From the NCBI GenBank assembly GCA_963921825.1, contig OY997591.1:29843825-29907824 (forward strand): a stretch of DNA of 64,000 nucleotides, read 5' to 3'. Source of the DNA: Erodium maritimum. Its lineage: Eukaryota > Streptophyta > Magnoliopsida > Geraniales > Geraniaceae. Both the position numbers and the translations under genes were made by a program. The notes under the pieces were generated by a model. That model saw only the letters and a program-made list of their open reading frames with translations, searched no databases and was not told the origin of the DNA. This document shows, piece after piece, positions 29,504-40,582 of this stretch (positions within the stretch are counted from its first letter, which is position 1; each line of letters opens with the position of its first letter).

Positions 29504-30060
29504 ATTAATTTTTTTTATTTATTTTCAGAAAATAAGAAAAAATAGTTATTTTTTATTTATTTTTAGAAATAAGAAAAAATAATTATTTTTTTATTTACTT
29601 TCATCAGATAAGAAAAAATAATTTTTCACCTAAAAAATAATTTTTTTTCCTATTTTCCAAAAATTAAAAAATAATTATTTTATTTATTTTCAGAAAATAA
29701 GAAATAATTATTTTTTATTTTCCGAAAATAAATAAAAAATATTTCTTTTTCTAGAAATAATTTCTGGAAAACAAACAAAAAGTTTTTTTTAGGTGAAATT
29801 TTTTTTTTCTTATCTTCTGAAAATAAATAAAAAAAATAATTATTTTTTCTTATTTCCTTATTTTCTAAAAATAAATGAATAATAATAATTTTTTATTATT
29901 TCCTTATTTTTTGAAATAAATAAAAAAATTATTATTATTTTCTTATTTTCTGAAATTAAATAAAAATAATTATTTATTCTTATTTTCTTAAAGTAAATAA
30001 AAAATAAATATTTTTTTCTTTTTTTCTTTTTTTCGGAAAATAAATAAAAATTAATTTTGA
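29504..30060. repeat. AT-rich palindromic low-complexity tract
   Basis: The left half is built of ATTTATTTTCAGAAAATAAG and AAAAAATAATTATTTTT units. The right half (from about 29780) carries the reverse complement CTTATTTTCTGAAAATAAAT with AAAAATAATTATTTTTT. The paired landmarks TTTTTCACCTAAAAAATAAT (29625) and TTTTTTTTAGGTGAAATTTT (29784) mark the middle. No coding potential. Confidence 0.75.
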
Positions 30061-30890
30061 TTTCTTAATTTTCTTATTTTATGTGTAATGGCATTTTCGT
30101 AATTATGTGAAAGTCATGGTTGATATTGGGGTTTATAAGGGTAGGGGTATTTTCGTCATTTCTGAAAAAACTAACAGAAAAACTGACAGAAAATCAAACG
30201 GTGATAAAAATATGCATAGTTTGGGGGGTCGTATGAAATAAAAATAGAAGTGAGTATGTAGGTGATAAACGTGTATAGTTTTATGCGGCTTTTTGAAGTT
30301 ATCCCTTGATTCAAATGCAAATAGATCGTGTTTGGATCGAATACTTTTATTCCGCTGCGAACATATAATGTTTATCGATCCTTCACATGGTTGATGGGAA
30401 GCAATCAAGCAAGTGAATAATGAAAGTTGTTCTTGCATTATTTAACTTTTCCTATTCCATTTCGTCCTTTTGCAATATGTTGATTTATTATTTTTTTGTC
30501 TTCAAGCACCTAAATAATGGTGCCTTACTGCCTTGCATAGAGCATGTGCGGCTGGTTTTGAGTGTATTTCTTGTTGGCAACTGACCTGGTAGCGTAGTTA
30601 TATATAACTAATAAATTTTAACAATAATTAATTAATTTTTGAGAGTTAATAAAAAAGTTAAAGATATATTTCAATTATGAAAAAATATAAAAAGAATTAA
30701 ATGTATATTAAATTGAAAAAATCAAATTTATTAAAATTTTATTTTAATTTTATATTTCAATTGTTGAAAATTATAAAAATTATAAAAATAAGTAATGAAA
30801 GTTAAAAAAATAATTATAAATTATTAAGAAATTAATGGTGAGATGGTGAAATAGTATTTCAACTAAAAAGGGTATTACATTATTCTATTA
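30061..30890. other. AT-rich intergenic sequence
   Basis: No gene or recognisable element. It is strongly AT-rich, with A/T runs and no long frame. Confidence 0.5.
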
Positions 30891-32590
30891 GTTTTTGTTT
30901 TTTTATCAACAAAGCAATATCATAATAGCACAAGCTTTTTAGAGAATGAAAAAGGAAAGCACTAAATCGAAGGGGCAAAGCCTGAAAACTTTAAGGACTA
31001 ACCTATTTTCGACCCAACAGAATTACCAAGTGGACAGAAAAGACCTCAGCCACTAACGAAACACTAGAACTAAATCCATTCAAAGGATCTAACCAGGATA
31101 CCAAAGACAACAACGAACTCGAGTAGTACCGAGAAAACACAACCTCAACACAATCTCAACAAGGAGATAACAAAGGTCTAAAAACCCACAAAATGCAACC
31201 AATAATTAGTAAAACAAATAAATTTAAAAATGTCTTGAACCCAAATTTTGCTACCATGAAACTCATAGAGAAAAAGGCTTACTACCCAGATATTCGAACC
31301 ATGAAGCCCAAAAAGACAGACCACTTCCGCATAGAGCAACCCTAACCTTACCTGCACTTGAAACGAACACGGAATATCATCGATGCCCCAACTCAGAGAG
31401 ACGGGAGACGCTGACACCCCGATAGTCAACGTCGTTTCTCCACATAGATAGGTTGTTGTACATCAATACCTAAACCCAAAGGAACATACTCGCATAGATT
31501 TCCAATAGTGGCACAGAGACTAATAACAAACCGTCAGAGGCCAACACCTAAATAATTTAACGGACCCCTACCAACAAACTACGGGTAGTGAAACAAAGGA
31601 AATCGAAAATGAAACTAAACCTAGGGATTGAGTAGATCACCTCAAGCAACAAATAAAGATGGGGTGATACGAGAACATTACCATCCTCAGCAACGAAAGA
31701 ACCAAATCCACAACGAATCCATGACCCACCCGGGTGGTCAAGAAACGCTTCCCACAATAGAATTAGAACTAACCGCCTGAGAAAAGATCGGAGTACCCAA
31801 GCCTAAGTACGGAGCACATCCCCAAGACAACATCAATAACTCCACCAAACCGAGAAAACCCCTAAAACATCCCCAAACAAAGAACCCGAGCCTGACCAAA
31901 CAAATGGAAGTCCAAGCCATTGGGTAGCTCACACGCCAAAAGGGGGGACGGAACACCTGCAAGATCTGACCCGATCACCAACTGCCCACTCGAGCCGAAC
32001 TGGTCAAGCAAGCTGTGAAGGCCCGAACCAAACACCACCACAAGTGCTCTGAGATGAGGGGGAAGGCTACACGGAGTCCAACACCAAAACCAATGTAGAA
32101 CTCTTTTCCGATCTCGGGCCGGTTAGATCTGAGCAAGCAACGTTAAGGGGAGAGCCGACCGAGAAGCCCAGAACAAAGTCGAACCAGAGAAGAAGACAAC
32201 GCTTCTAGAACTGAGGGGATGGAGCGCGATGACCCAACGACGGTGAGAATAGAGGTGGAGTTGCACCGAAGCCACACCCCAGATGAAGAAGAGGCAGCAC
32301 AACCAGATCTGGCCGACCGGAGGAGCACGGGAGAGGAAATAGAAGGAAGTGGAGGAATATGATAGGTAAGAAAGGGAAGGAGGATAGAGGGAAGCTTCCG
32401 TCGGTAACAATCAAGGCCGTAGCCACGGCCGTTACGGCGAAACACATAAATGGCGACAATAAAGTTAGGGTAGGGTAGGGTTTGATTTGGGTGCGCATTA
32501 AATATTTTTGAACATACGAAACCATAAAACACGTGACCAAAATGAGGATACCAAAAATATTTAGTCCAATAGTATAATAATATGCCATGA
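30891..32590 (-). other. Unclassified repeat-like block, possible non-LTR derivative
   Basis: This block is GC-richer than its surroundings. Read on the minus strand it begins GC-rich (TCCTCCGGTCGGCCAGATCTG at about 32300), becomes T/G-rich with no sustained frame, and ends TTGTTGATAAAAAAACAAAAAC at 30892-30912, like the tail of a retroposed sequence. No target duplication was found and no RT domain is visible. It could equally be a decayed non-coding region. Confidence 0.3.
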
Positions 32591-32900
32591 ATTTAGGTTA
32601 CTTTACAAGCTTTTATTCGTGGGAAGCTCACCCTTAACTTTAAGACTATGCATCATAAAGCGTATTAGCCATTTTTATGCATGTGAGACCATAAGGGTAC
32701 ATGACTAACATGAGGGTACAATAGGTGATTAGCATGTGAGACCATAAGGGTACATGACCAACATGAATAATATGCCATGAATTTAGGTTATATTACAAGC
32801 TTTAATTCGTTATGAATTTAGGTTACATTACAAGCTTTAATTTGTTTGCACCCTTAACTTTAAGACTATGCCATCATAAGGTACAAGGTAATGAAGGTAT
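32570..32900. repeat. Local duplications with ATGAATTTAGGTTAC
   Basis: The motif ATGAATTTAGGTTACATTACAAGCTTTAATT occurs three times (32586, 32775, 32813). GCATGTGAGACCATAAGGGTACATGAC occurs twice (about 32680 and 32730). CACCCTTAACTTTAAGACTATG occurs twice (32630, 32850). The pattern is that of successive local segmental duplication. Confidence 0.8.
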
Positions 32901-33307
32901 TGTAAAAAAACCAAGCTCTAAATTCCAATTACAGTCCTGAAATGCAGTAACATGAATTCGTACACAATGAGAGACGATAAAATGATATGAATTGTTGACA
33001 ATGTGTGAACAACAAAATGAAGCTTGAAACTTGACTTGTTCTTGTAAACAATGATAAGCATAATGTATTTACATAATCACCCACTTTGTTCATCATAAGG
33101 TTTTTGTTGAACTTGGATCACAACTCCCTAGTCTCTTTTAAAGTTCTAGGAATCTCTGAACTCTGTCTTTCCTACCTAAGATCACAAACTCGGGTTTTCC
33201 TTGGTCCTGTGATCTCTGTTGTTAGTTGATCAACTGTACCTAAATGTCGAGGAACAAAATCAGGAAATGTGCTTAGAAAATCAATGTAAAATACCATATT
33301 GATGATC

Positions 33308-36300
33308 TTACATGTGTGTGTATTTACTAGTTGGAAGCAAGAAGTCATCTATTTCAATGTTAATGCTGGAGCCAGGCGATCCCCTTCTTAAATTGCTGTT
33401 GTTCTGATCTGTAACCTCAACATCCACCATAAACGCCCCACAAACTGGCCGGTGATCAGAAAACTGGGACTCCACTCGTACGTATGACAGTTGCCGCATC
33501 CCATTTCCATGCCACAATATTCTATCACACCTGCAGAGAGGAGCTCTATTTTTACCACTAGACCCAACAGAGAGTCGGTAGAGATCAAAGAAGCCCAACA
33601 TAAATTGGGGGAGCCCAAAGAGGCCCAACCGAAATTGGAGAGAAAAGGCTTCAAAGATACTGATGGGATTTGAACCTTGGGTTCATGGACACGCTTGACC
33701 ACTGACCAGTTGGACAAGCAAGCGTTGGTCTCACAAGTCAATACTATTCAAAAGCTTCTTCGTTGAGTCTAACACACACACACACATATATATACATGGA
33801 CACGTACCATGCAGGAGTTCGCCTTTTCTTTTTGGTTTTCATCGTCTCCCCGGCGTAAGTGTCCGAGTTGTACGAGTATTTGTATGTAGGTGCAAAGTAA
33901 ATTTTTCCCTCTTTCCATCCCTTGAACACTCGCCCTGCTTCCCTCTCCATCTTTAGCTGATATTATCCCAACATTCAGAAAATAAATATATATCAATACC
34001 AAGCTCGGGTGTATGGGATCATAAGGGAAACAATACCTTCAACCTGGAAACAACTACTTGACAATGTCATTTCTATATAGTAACGAAACAAATTTTGGTG
34101 TATGAGAATTAGGGTCACTAGCATTTCTCAGAGACATTTAATTACCTGATCTTTGTCGAGGAGCGCATCCCAGCGATTCTCCTCCAGAAGTGTTCGGGTT
34201 TCATGGTAGCTCAAAGCTATTCGGTAATTTAAGTCCCCTAACCATATGACCCGACTACAAAGTTTCCACAGCAAAGATCATTGAATAAAAATACAGTATT
34301 ATAGACTTACTATCTACTACAAACCATATGGTTTAATACAAACTAAGAACAAATGATGATCGTTAGATTGGAAAATTTAAATGATGAAGATTAAAAATAT
34401 AAGAAATGGCATGGTATGTAATTTATATCAAACTAGTTTACTTTTTAGATATTTTACACTAAAATAAGGATATTAACGTCAATCTATCTAAACTTTAACC
34501 CAACCCTAAATCACCTATATCAATTTTACATTTTCCATTTTAAGTTGAACTATCCCGTGGATCTCCTCCTCTCTCCATCTCTCTCGCCCAAAAACAGCCG
34601 CCGCCCGGTCATGTGGTTGCTGCTGTCTAATTACGATGTCGTCCCTCGCGCATCCAAGGTGGTGACACTAGTACGACGGCATGGTTGAAGCTCGGAGGCA
34701 CCGTGGTTGATCCTTTCCATGTTGATCGTCGTTGTTGCTGTTAGGAAGGAGAAGGAGAAGGTCAAGCCGCCGTCTCGCAGAGGAAATCGGAATCAGGTAA
34801 GGTTTTCTTTTATGGTGTCGATCTAACAGCAGTAAGGAACGATCTGTATTTTGACGGTGACGTTTTGTTTCTTAAATCCATAATTCTCCCCCACTGTTTT
34901 ATTGATTAACAGGTTTTTGCTCTGTCAAAACGATGATAAACTATGAAGATTCTATTAAGTGTACTCAAAATTAGCTCCCTTGTTCATCATTTTATCATAG
35001 TACCAGGCATGGGATTGCTTCTACTGTTGTGAATTTTGAAACGATGAGAAGATGCTCGATTTGATTTACGGACATGGCTTAGGAGAACCAGCGAAGAACT
35101 TATCTCTTGGTTGCTCATCCTCAGTTTGGTTTTCGTCTCAGATTTATGGGTTTTATTTTATGGATACTGTATATTTTTTGCTATTGTAATGGTGTATTTT
35201 GTGATGCTACTGTGATGGTGTAATTTGTGAAGCTACTGTGATAGTGTAATTTGTGGTGCTACTACTGTAATTTGTGATGCTACTGTGATACAAGTTCTAT
35301 TGTGATACTGTGATGCTATTATGATACTGTAATTTATGGATATTGTATATTTTGTTGCTACTTTGATGGTGTAATTTGTTTGATTACCGACAATGTAATT
35401 TGGGTACAAATGTGTTGTTCGTTAATAGAGGTAGTACGCCTGGATATAATTTGGGCATGCTTGGGTGCTCACAAATGAAACACATGAAGCTTATGTGTGA
35501 TTTTGGTATCGATCAAATGGATATTTTTTTTGTAAATAAAACTTCAATTTTAGGTATTTGATACAAGTTAAGCGAAATGAAACATCGAGTTCAATGAAAT
35601 GAAACATCAAGTTTGATGAGGTGAAACCTCAAAATTGTGAAAATGAAACATTCGGTTCAGTAAAATCAAATTCTTTTTAAATTTGCAAAGTTGGAAAATA
35701 ATAAATGAAACAATTAGTTCAACCGAATGAATCGCGATATTCATTCAAATGAAACACTATTAAATGAAAAACTCATATCAAATGAAAGACATGTTTTAAC
35801 AAAATGAAAGTTTATCAAAATCAAATATGAAAATAGGAGATGAAACATTTAGTTCCACCAAATGAAACACTTGTTTCAGTTATGAAAACATCAAATGAAA
35901 CAATTATTTCATCCATATGAAACAATTAATTTGCTACAGTAACGTCATAATAACCGTGTAGTAAAAAAAAATCAGATTTTTACTCATTTAAAATGTCTTA
36001 AATGCATGTAAAATTTTATTTATTTACATCTATGCTATTATTGAGATGTTTAATCTCATTCATCCATTTATTCTAATCCTATGGTCATAATTAGTCCTTA
36101 GTTTGTATTAAATCATTAGTTTTTAGTAGATAGTATCCCCAGTATTATATATGGAAATGAAAATATAAAAGGTTGCTTACTCGTGCTCCAAGATTTTCTC
36201 GGGTACCCTACTGTAATTTGTTTTGCAGATCCTTGGGAATTGGGTGTTCTTAAGAATCTCTATGACATCGGAGTTCCTCCTATGCTCGTCTCCTTCTTTC

Positions 36301-38322
36301 TCGCCCGAAGCCAAGTGACTGCAAATAAAGCAAAAGCTCGTCTGATGGAAGGTCATGCTCACCGATATGCAACCCTGCATCCAAATAATATAACTAAGAA
36401 AGTTCTCCCATCACTCTTGTATTGTAGGGATTCAGCACACGGTACCTTGTTCCCGAGACATCCCATGATCCCGCGACTGATACATGAGATTCTCAAGTGA
36501 GCCACATGCTGAATGAGCTCCCTTCTCATCCAAACCGTAACAAAAATCCCCACCATTTGCTTGCTTGCCACGAGCCCATACTTCATCTGGGTTACAGTAG
36601 AGGGAGCGGACCCATCTGTGATTGCAAAGTTGCTCTGTCCATCTTCATCATCCTCAGAGGATGCGTCGTCTTCACTGACATTTGACTGTTGGTGGCACCT
36701 AAAACAGAAATCTTTACTGTTTTTCCTTTCTAATTCAAAAGTGCAGTTGCAACTCTTGAGCCTCCTTTTGCTCTCTGTCCTGAAAGTCTTGCTGATCTTT
36801 CTAAGGGAAGGCTTTTGGAAGAAGAGTGCACTGCCGGCGGACCTTGATCCCCTTGATGAACCGTTTGGAAACTTGTTCAGAGACTGATTCATTAGAGCCA
36901 GCCACTTAGCTGCAGGCTCATTATCTTCAATCACTAGCACATTTCCAGCATTTAAGGGTACGATTTCCTGAAAACTTTAAGTTATACAACAACAATCATC
37001 AATAATTAAAAATATAACACAACTACGTGGACGAGAAAATCCAGAAGATCGATAACATAGAGATCATACCCTAAAACATATATATCAAACTGATTATGGG
37101 CCTGCAGCAAATCATCAAGATTTAGGCCATTGTGAGGGGACTTCCCTCCCACGTTCCATGTGGCAACAAAGACACTGATGCAACAATGAAATTTGCCTTC
37201 AAGATTAGGCGTAGAAAGAAGTGCAGTTCTAGTAAAAGGCAATATAAGAAAGAAGCAAAAAAAGGAAAATCATGTTATGAGTACCGGAAGGATTGAACTT
37301 GCTGACTGTTAGCCATAGGAGGTCCTTCACTTCCAAGAAACAGACTCTCTAGTGCTGAATCTGATTGCTGCTCTCCAAGCTCTGAAACTAAATTAAAAAA
37401 TAGATAAAACAAGGGAATAAGGAAAGATATGATTTGACTGTCTCAAACATATCCAAGCAAGCAAAACTGGGAATTCTTTGAGCACATAGAGGTGTAGCGT
37501 AAAAGCCCGAAACTTCTCATCTAGTACTTGACTAATAACAATAATTTATAAAGATGGTCAAGGGAAGAAAAGTAACTGATGCCGTTTGGAGAAAGAGGGA
37601 GAGATAAAAAGAAATGCCATTCCTGCTCCCTTTCGTGCAATATGGAAAAGTTCAAACACGAATATATTCTCTGTTTTAGACCCAATTGCTATTATGCTTT
37701 TACCATTTCTCCCACCATTATGTTCCCCTGGAATCACCCACAACGCAATCTAAAACTATCTCTTACAGTTCAGACAAATCTTTAGGTTGCATTATTCCAA
37801 ATTAAAGAGGGAGAAAAAGGCAAAGATTCACTATATGGTGTAAGGAACCAGAACTATATCCGTATAATCAAAAGGGCAAATACTCGCTTCTTGATATTCC
37901 AATCCCAATAAAAATGACTCGTTCTTACCCACTTGGATAGAACGAATTTGTGACGAAATATCCATTCAAACAAAAATTCCTTGTAATCTGGTATGCTAAA
38001 TCTTGACTAATGTTCCGATTCTTGGTCGGGTCATTTTCATTCAAACACTATAAAAACGCTCACCGGAGTCCTCCAAAGTTGTCGTCGTCATCTTCCCTTC
38101 ATTTCTCTCCCTGGCCGTGAAAATTTTCTGGAAAATAGTCTGCCACGTGGAGGAAAGGAATATGAACAAAACAAGCAATTGTGATTCAGACATAATATTG
38201 TAGCAATCCATTCAAATCTCAATGAAAAATCAGGGTTCAGTTGAGCATTAGAATCTATTAAAAGCAGGCAAATAAGAGAGTATATGTACCTTCTTTTTCA
38301 TGTCCTGATTCTTTAGAGTCAT
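33308..38322 (-). CDS. Type I inositol polyphosphate 5-phosphatase
   Basis: Plant enzyme of the family that removes the 5-phosphate from inositol polyphosphates or phosphoinositides. Nine coding exons fit GT-AG rules and keep frame: 38322-38290, 38127-38064, 37387-37285, 37174-37070, 36974-36446, 36374-36181, 34254-34146, 33956-33808, 33530-33308 (502 residues). Family motifs are all present: [12 protein letters not shown] at the domain start, [47 protein letters not shown] and FSDHRPV. A Ser/Asp-rich insert ([13 protein letters not shown]) lies in the large exon. The start at 38322 is the first in-frame ATG of its exon and gives a Lys-rich N-terminus; the ATG at 38091 is an alternative. The 1.9-kb sixth intron holds a Mutator-like element. 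No inactivating change was seen. Confidence 0.9.
34295..34303. repeat. 9-bp target duplication, left copy (AGTATTATA)
   Basis: AGTATTATA directly precedes the terminal inverted repeat at 34304 and recurs at 36141-36149 directly after the right end. Nine bases is the hallmark of Mutator superfamily insertions. Confidence 0.9.
34304..36140. mobile_element. Mutator-like element in the 5-phosphatase intron
   Basis: 1837 bp with imperfect terminal inverted repeats: left GACTTACTATCTACTACAAA, and right end reverse-complemented GGGGATACTATCTACTAAAA, continuing with a shared TTTAATACAAACTAAG. It is flanked by perfect 9-bp AGTATTATA copies. No transposase frame was found. Inside is a GC-rich block (34555-34800) that looks like a captured gene 5' end: a CT-rich leader, then exon-like sequence ending AATCAG followed by GTAAGG. 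Satellite-like repeats fill 35170-35400 and 35560-35940. It is spliced out with the intron, so the host reading frame is kept. Confidence 0.85.
35170..35400. repeat. CTACTGTGATGGTGTAATTTGTG repeat
   Basis: About seven degenerate units of 25-35 bp of GCTACTGTGATGGTGTAATT type lie inside the Mutator-like element. A similar ATTACAGTAATTTGTAATCA repeat fills 54230-54470 in the element at 53916-56295. Confidence 0.75.
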
Positions 38323-39067
38323 GCCTTAGGGAGACAAAGACCTCAACCTTTACAGCAGTGAGGTGAACTCAAAATACCCAATAAAACCTTCTGCAAAAAC
38401 AAGATAATTGGTGCAACCCAGTTACTAACATCACAAAATTTTCACAACCCATCAATTTATCAAACCAAACAAGCCATAAAAATCAAAACTTTCATAGAAG
38501 AAACTGAATACTGAATAGGATCACCTAAAAATCAATTTGGGGGTTCAACTCTTAAAAAAAACCAATAAAATATCAATTGGCAGTTAACACGAACAGCAAT
38601 GGCCAGAGAGACACGAGCATCACATTTATGAAGGATAAATCCGAAATGAGCATGTAAAAAGAGGTTGGGAACGATAACCCATGAAAGAGAATAAGAGTTG
38701 TACAAGTGGGGATTTTCCCGAGAAAGTCAACTACAGGCCAATCAGTGTATCTGAAGAAGACGTTTCCGGGAAAATACATGGGAAATTGCGTTGAAGGAGA
38801 CTTGAAAACGAAAAAAGGAACCTGAATCAATGAATCATGGACGACGGTCTCCAGAACCGATGAATCAAAACATGTGCCGAAGTGAGAGACATCGGAGTTG
38901 GCAAAAGGGTCGTCCCAAGTGCATGAAAAGACAGGGCTGAATTTTCTAATCACATTTTTCTCGAGAAAATGAAAAGGTCGGAGAGAAAGAATGGTTGTGT
39001 CTGGTTGGCAAGAAATGGTCGTGAAGAAGAGGCAGATAGTTGTGAGAGATTTATAATTACATGGCAC
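38323..39067 (-). promoter_or_regulatory. 5' UTR and promoter of the 5-phosphatase gene
   Basis: On the minus strand, AATTATAAATCTC (about 39044-39056) resembles a TATA box and is followed by a CT-rich leader (CTCTCACAACTATCTGCCTC) typical of plant 5' UTRs. An intron probably ends at TTTTTGCAG (about 38396), just before the exon carrying the start codon. A 164-codon frame (38573-39067) in this region starts upstream of the likely transcript start and shows no family resemblance, so I treat it as chance or upstream-frame sequence. Confidence 0.5.
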
Positions 39068-40582
39068 TGTCTGTCAGAGATGTGGGGCCCATGTGAATGT
39101 GTGTATGGTTGGTGTTAAAAAGGGAATGGCTTTTCGATAAGGTCTATGGCATTTGAGACTTGACCTCACCACCTCCCAGTTTTAAGTTTTAAGTTTTAAG
39201 TTTCTTCTTCTTCATCAACGACAATGCACAATTAAAAGTACAAGGGTTGTCTGTCTCTGTCTGGATCTCACTACAAAAGGAGAGTTTATATGATTATTAA
39301 ACCTAGAAAGCTTTGCAAGAATATATGCTTGGCTTCTTGGGTTTTGGGTCTCTCCACAATTCACTAAAGATAAGGCCAAACTCACCACCACCATCTTCTT
39401 GGATTCCGGAAGTGTGTTTCTAGATAAACCTTAATATATAAATCTTCAACAAAACAAAAGAGTTATTTTTAGATCAACCTTAATATATAAATCTTCAACA
39501 AAACTAGATAGTTACATTACGTTTAGCCCTCATTCGGTCTAGTCGTTATTAAGGTGTTGGCCAGCAACTTTTACGGTGGTCTTTCGACCTCCCGTTGTGT
39601 TTTGTGGTCTCTGGATGTTAGAGGTAGGTTTTTTCGGTGATGGTTATTATTGTTGAAATTTTGGCGTTCGCGATGTTGGCCGCCGTCCGATCGCTCATCA
39701 ACTATCTCTTTTACAAAGGAGTATGTGCTATCAATTGCCCGGTTTTTCTTGGATTGCCTAGATCTATTGGGGGTTTTCTTATGCTTGGTGGTTTGTTAGT
39801 GGTTTATGGGTGTTGGAAATCACCTTTCGGTTTAGGGCTTCTATGTTTCTATTGTTTCCCCTATTTTAGCTTTTTAGCTTCTTGCTGATAGTTGCATGGT
39901 TGTTTGGAGGGTTGGATTCTCTCGTATTCACTTAAAAATCGATATATGATCATTTTGGGTTTTTATTTTTTGTTGATCTATAGCTGGATCATATAATTTC
40001 TCTCACTTCATAAGAGGTTTCAATTAAATTCATTTTGTCGATCAAAGAAAACAAAACTGGATAGATATTATTATTCAGGTATGGAGTCCAGATTACAAAC
40101 CTAAAAAAGTACCCGATATCCCCAACGGTGTCATTTTCATATGAAAAGGGCGTTCATCTTATACTGTCAAATGATTCCAACGGAAAAGACCAGGCAGAGT
40201 CGGGGTGGATTCGTGTGCAATCCTTAAAATATTTAATTTGGGTCCATCTGCTACTGCTACCACGTTTCAAATAAACAAATCGATTCGTATCCGGACAACT
40301 GGCATGTTACTTTGCCTGCCATGCGCATAAACTCTCACGATTTCAATTCAATAACATTAAAAAAATGTGAGAACTAATGATTGATCAAGGTATCAATATC
40401 ACTTGATGTAGGTCAAAGGTTCACGGGCCAGATTACAAGACCTTCTCTGATTTCACCTTGATTGCAATCTAATAAAGTACACCCATGAAATAAAAGTTCA
40501 AATCTACTTAACATGAGAGCTGTAGCTATGTGAGTATGGGAAATACAGCAACAACAATTACACAATCCATGCAAAGAGCTCC
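39068..40582. other. Intergenic region between the two host genes
   Basis: No clear gene. A tandem duplication of TAGATMAACCTTAATATATAAATC lies at about 39420-39505. An open frame of 83 codons at 39637-39888 on the plus strand is hydrophobic and unlike known families, probably chance. The right part (40080-40580) contains the SUN gene 3' region, read on the minus strand. Confidence 0.5.

Noticed and set aside
31178-32588. Series of hydrophobic minus-strand frames (66-129 codons)
   Set aside because: They overlap each other in different frames with no motif; the block reads as a non-coding repeat.
38573-39067. 164-codon minus-strand frame upstream of the 5-phosphatase
   Set aside because: It overlaps the likely TATA box and 5' UTR, has no homology I can recognise, and is followed by splice signals that fit the downstream gene.
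39637-39888. 83-codon hydrophobic plus-strand frame between the host genes
   Set aside because: It resembles no family and has no splice or promoter context; T-rich DNA encodes hydrophobic residues by chance.
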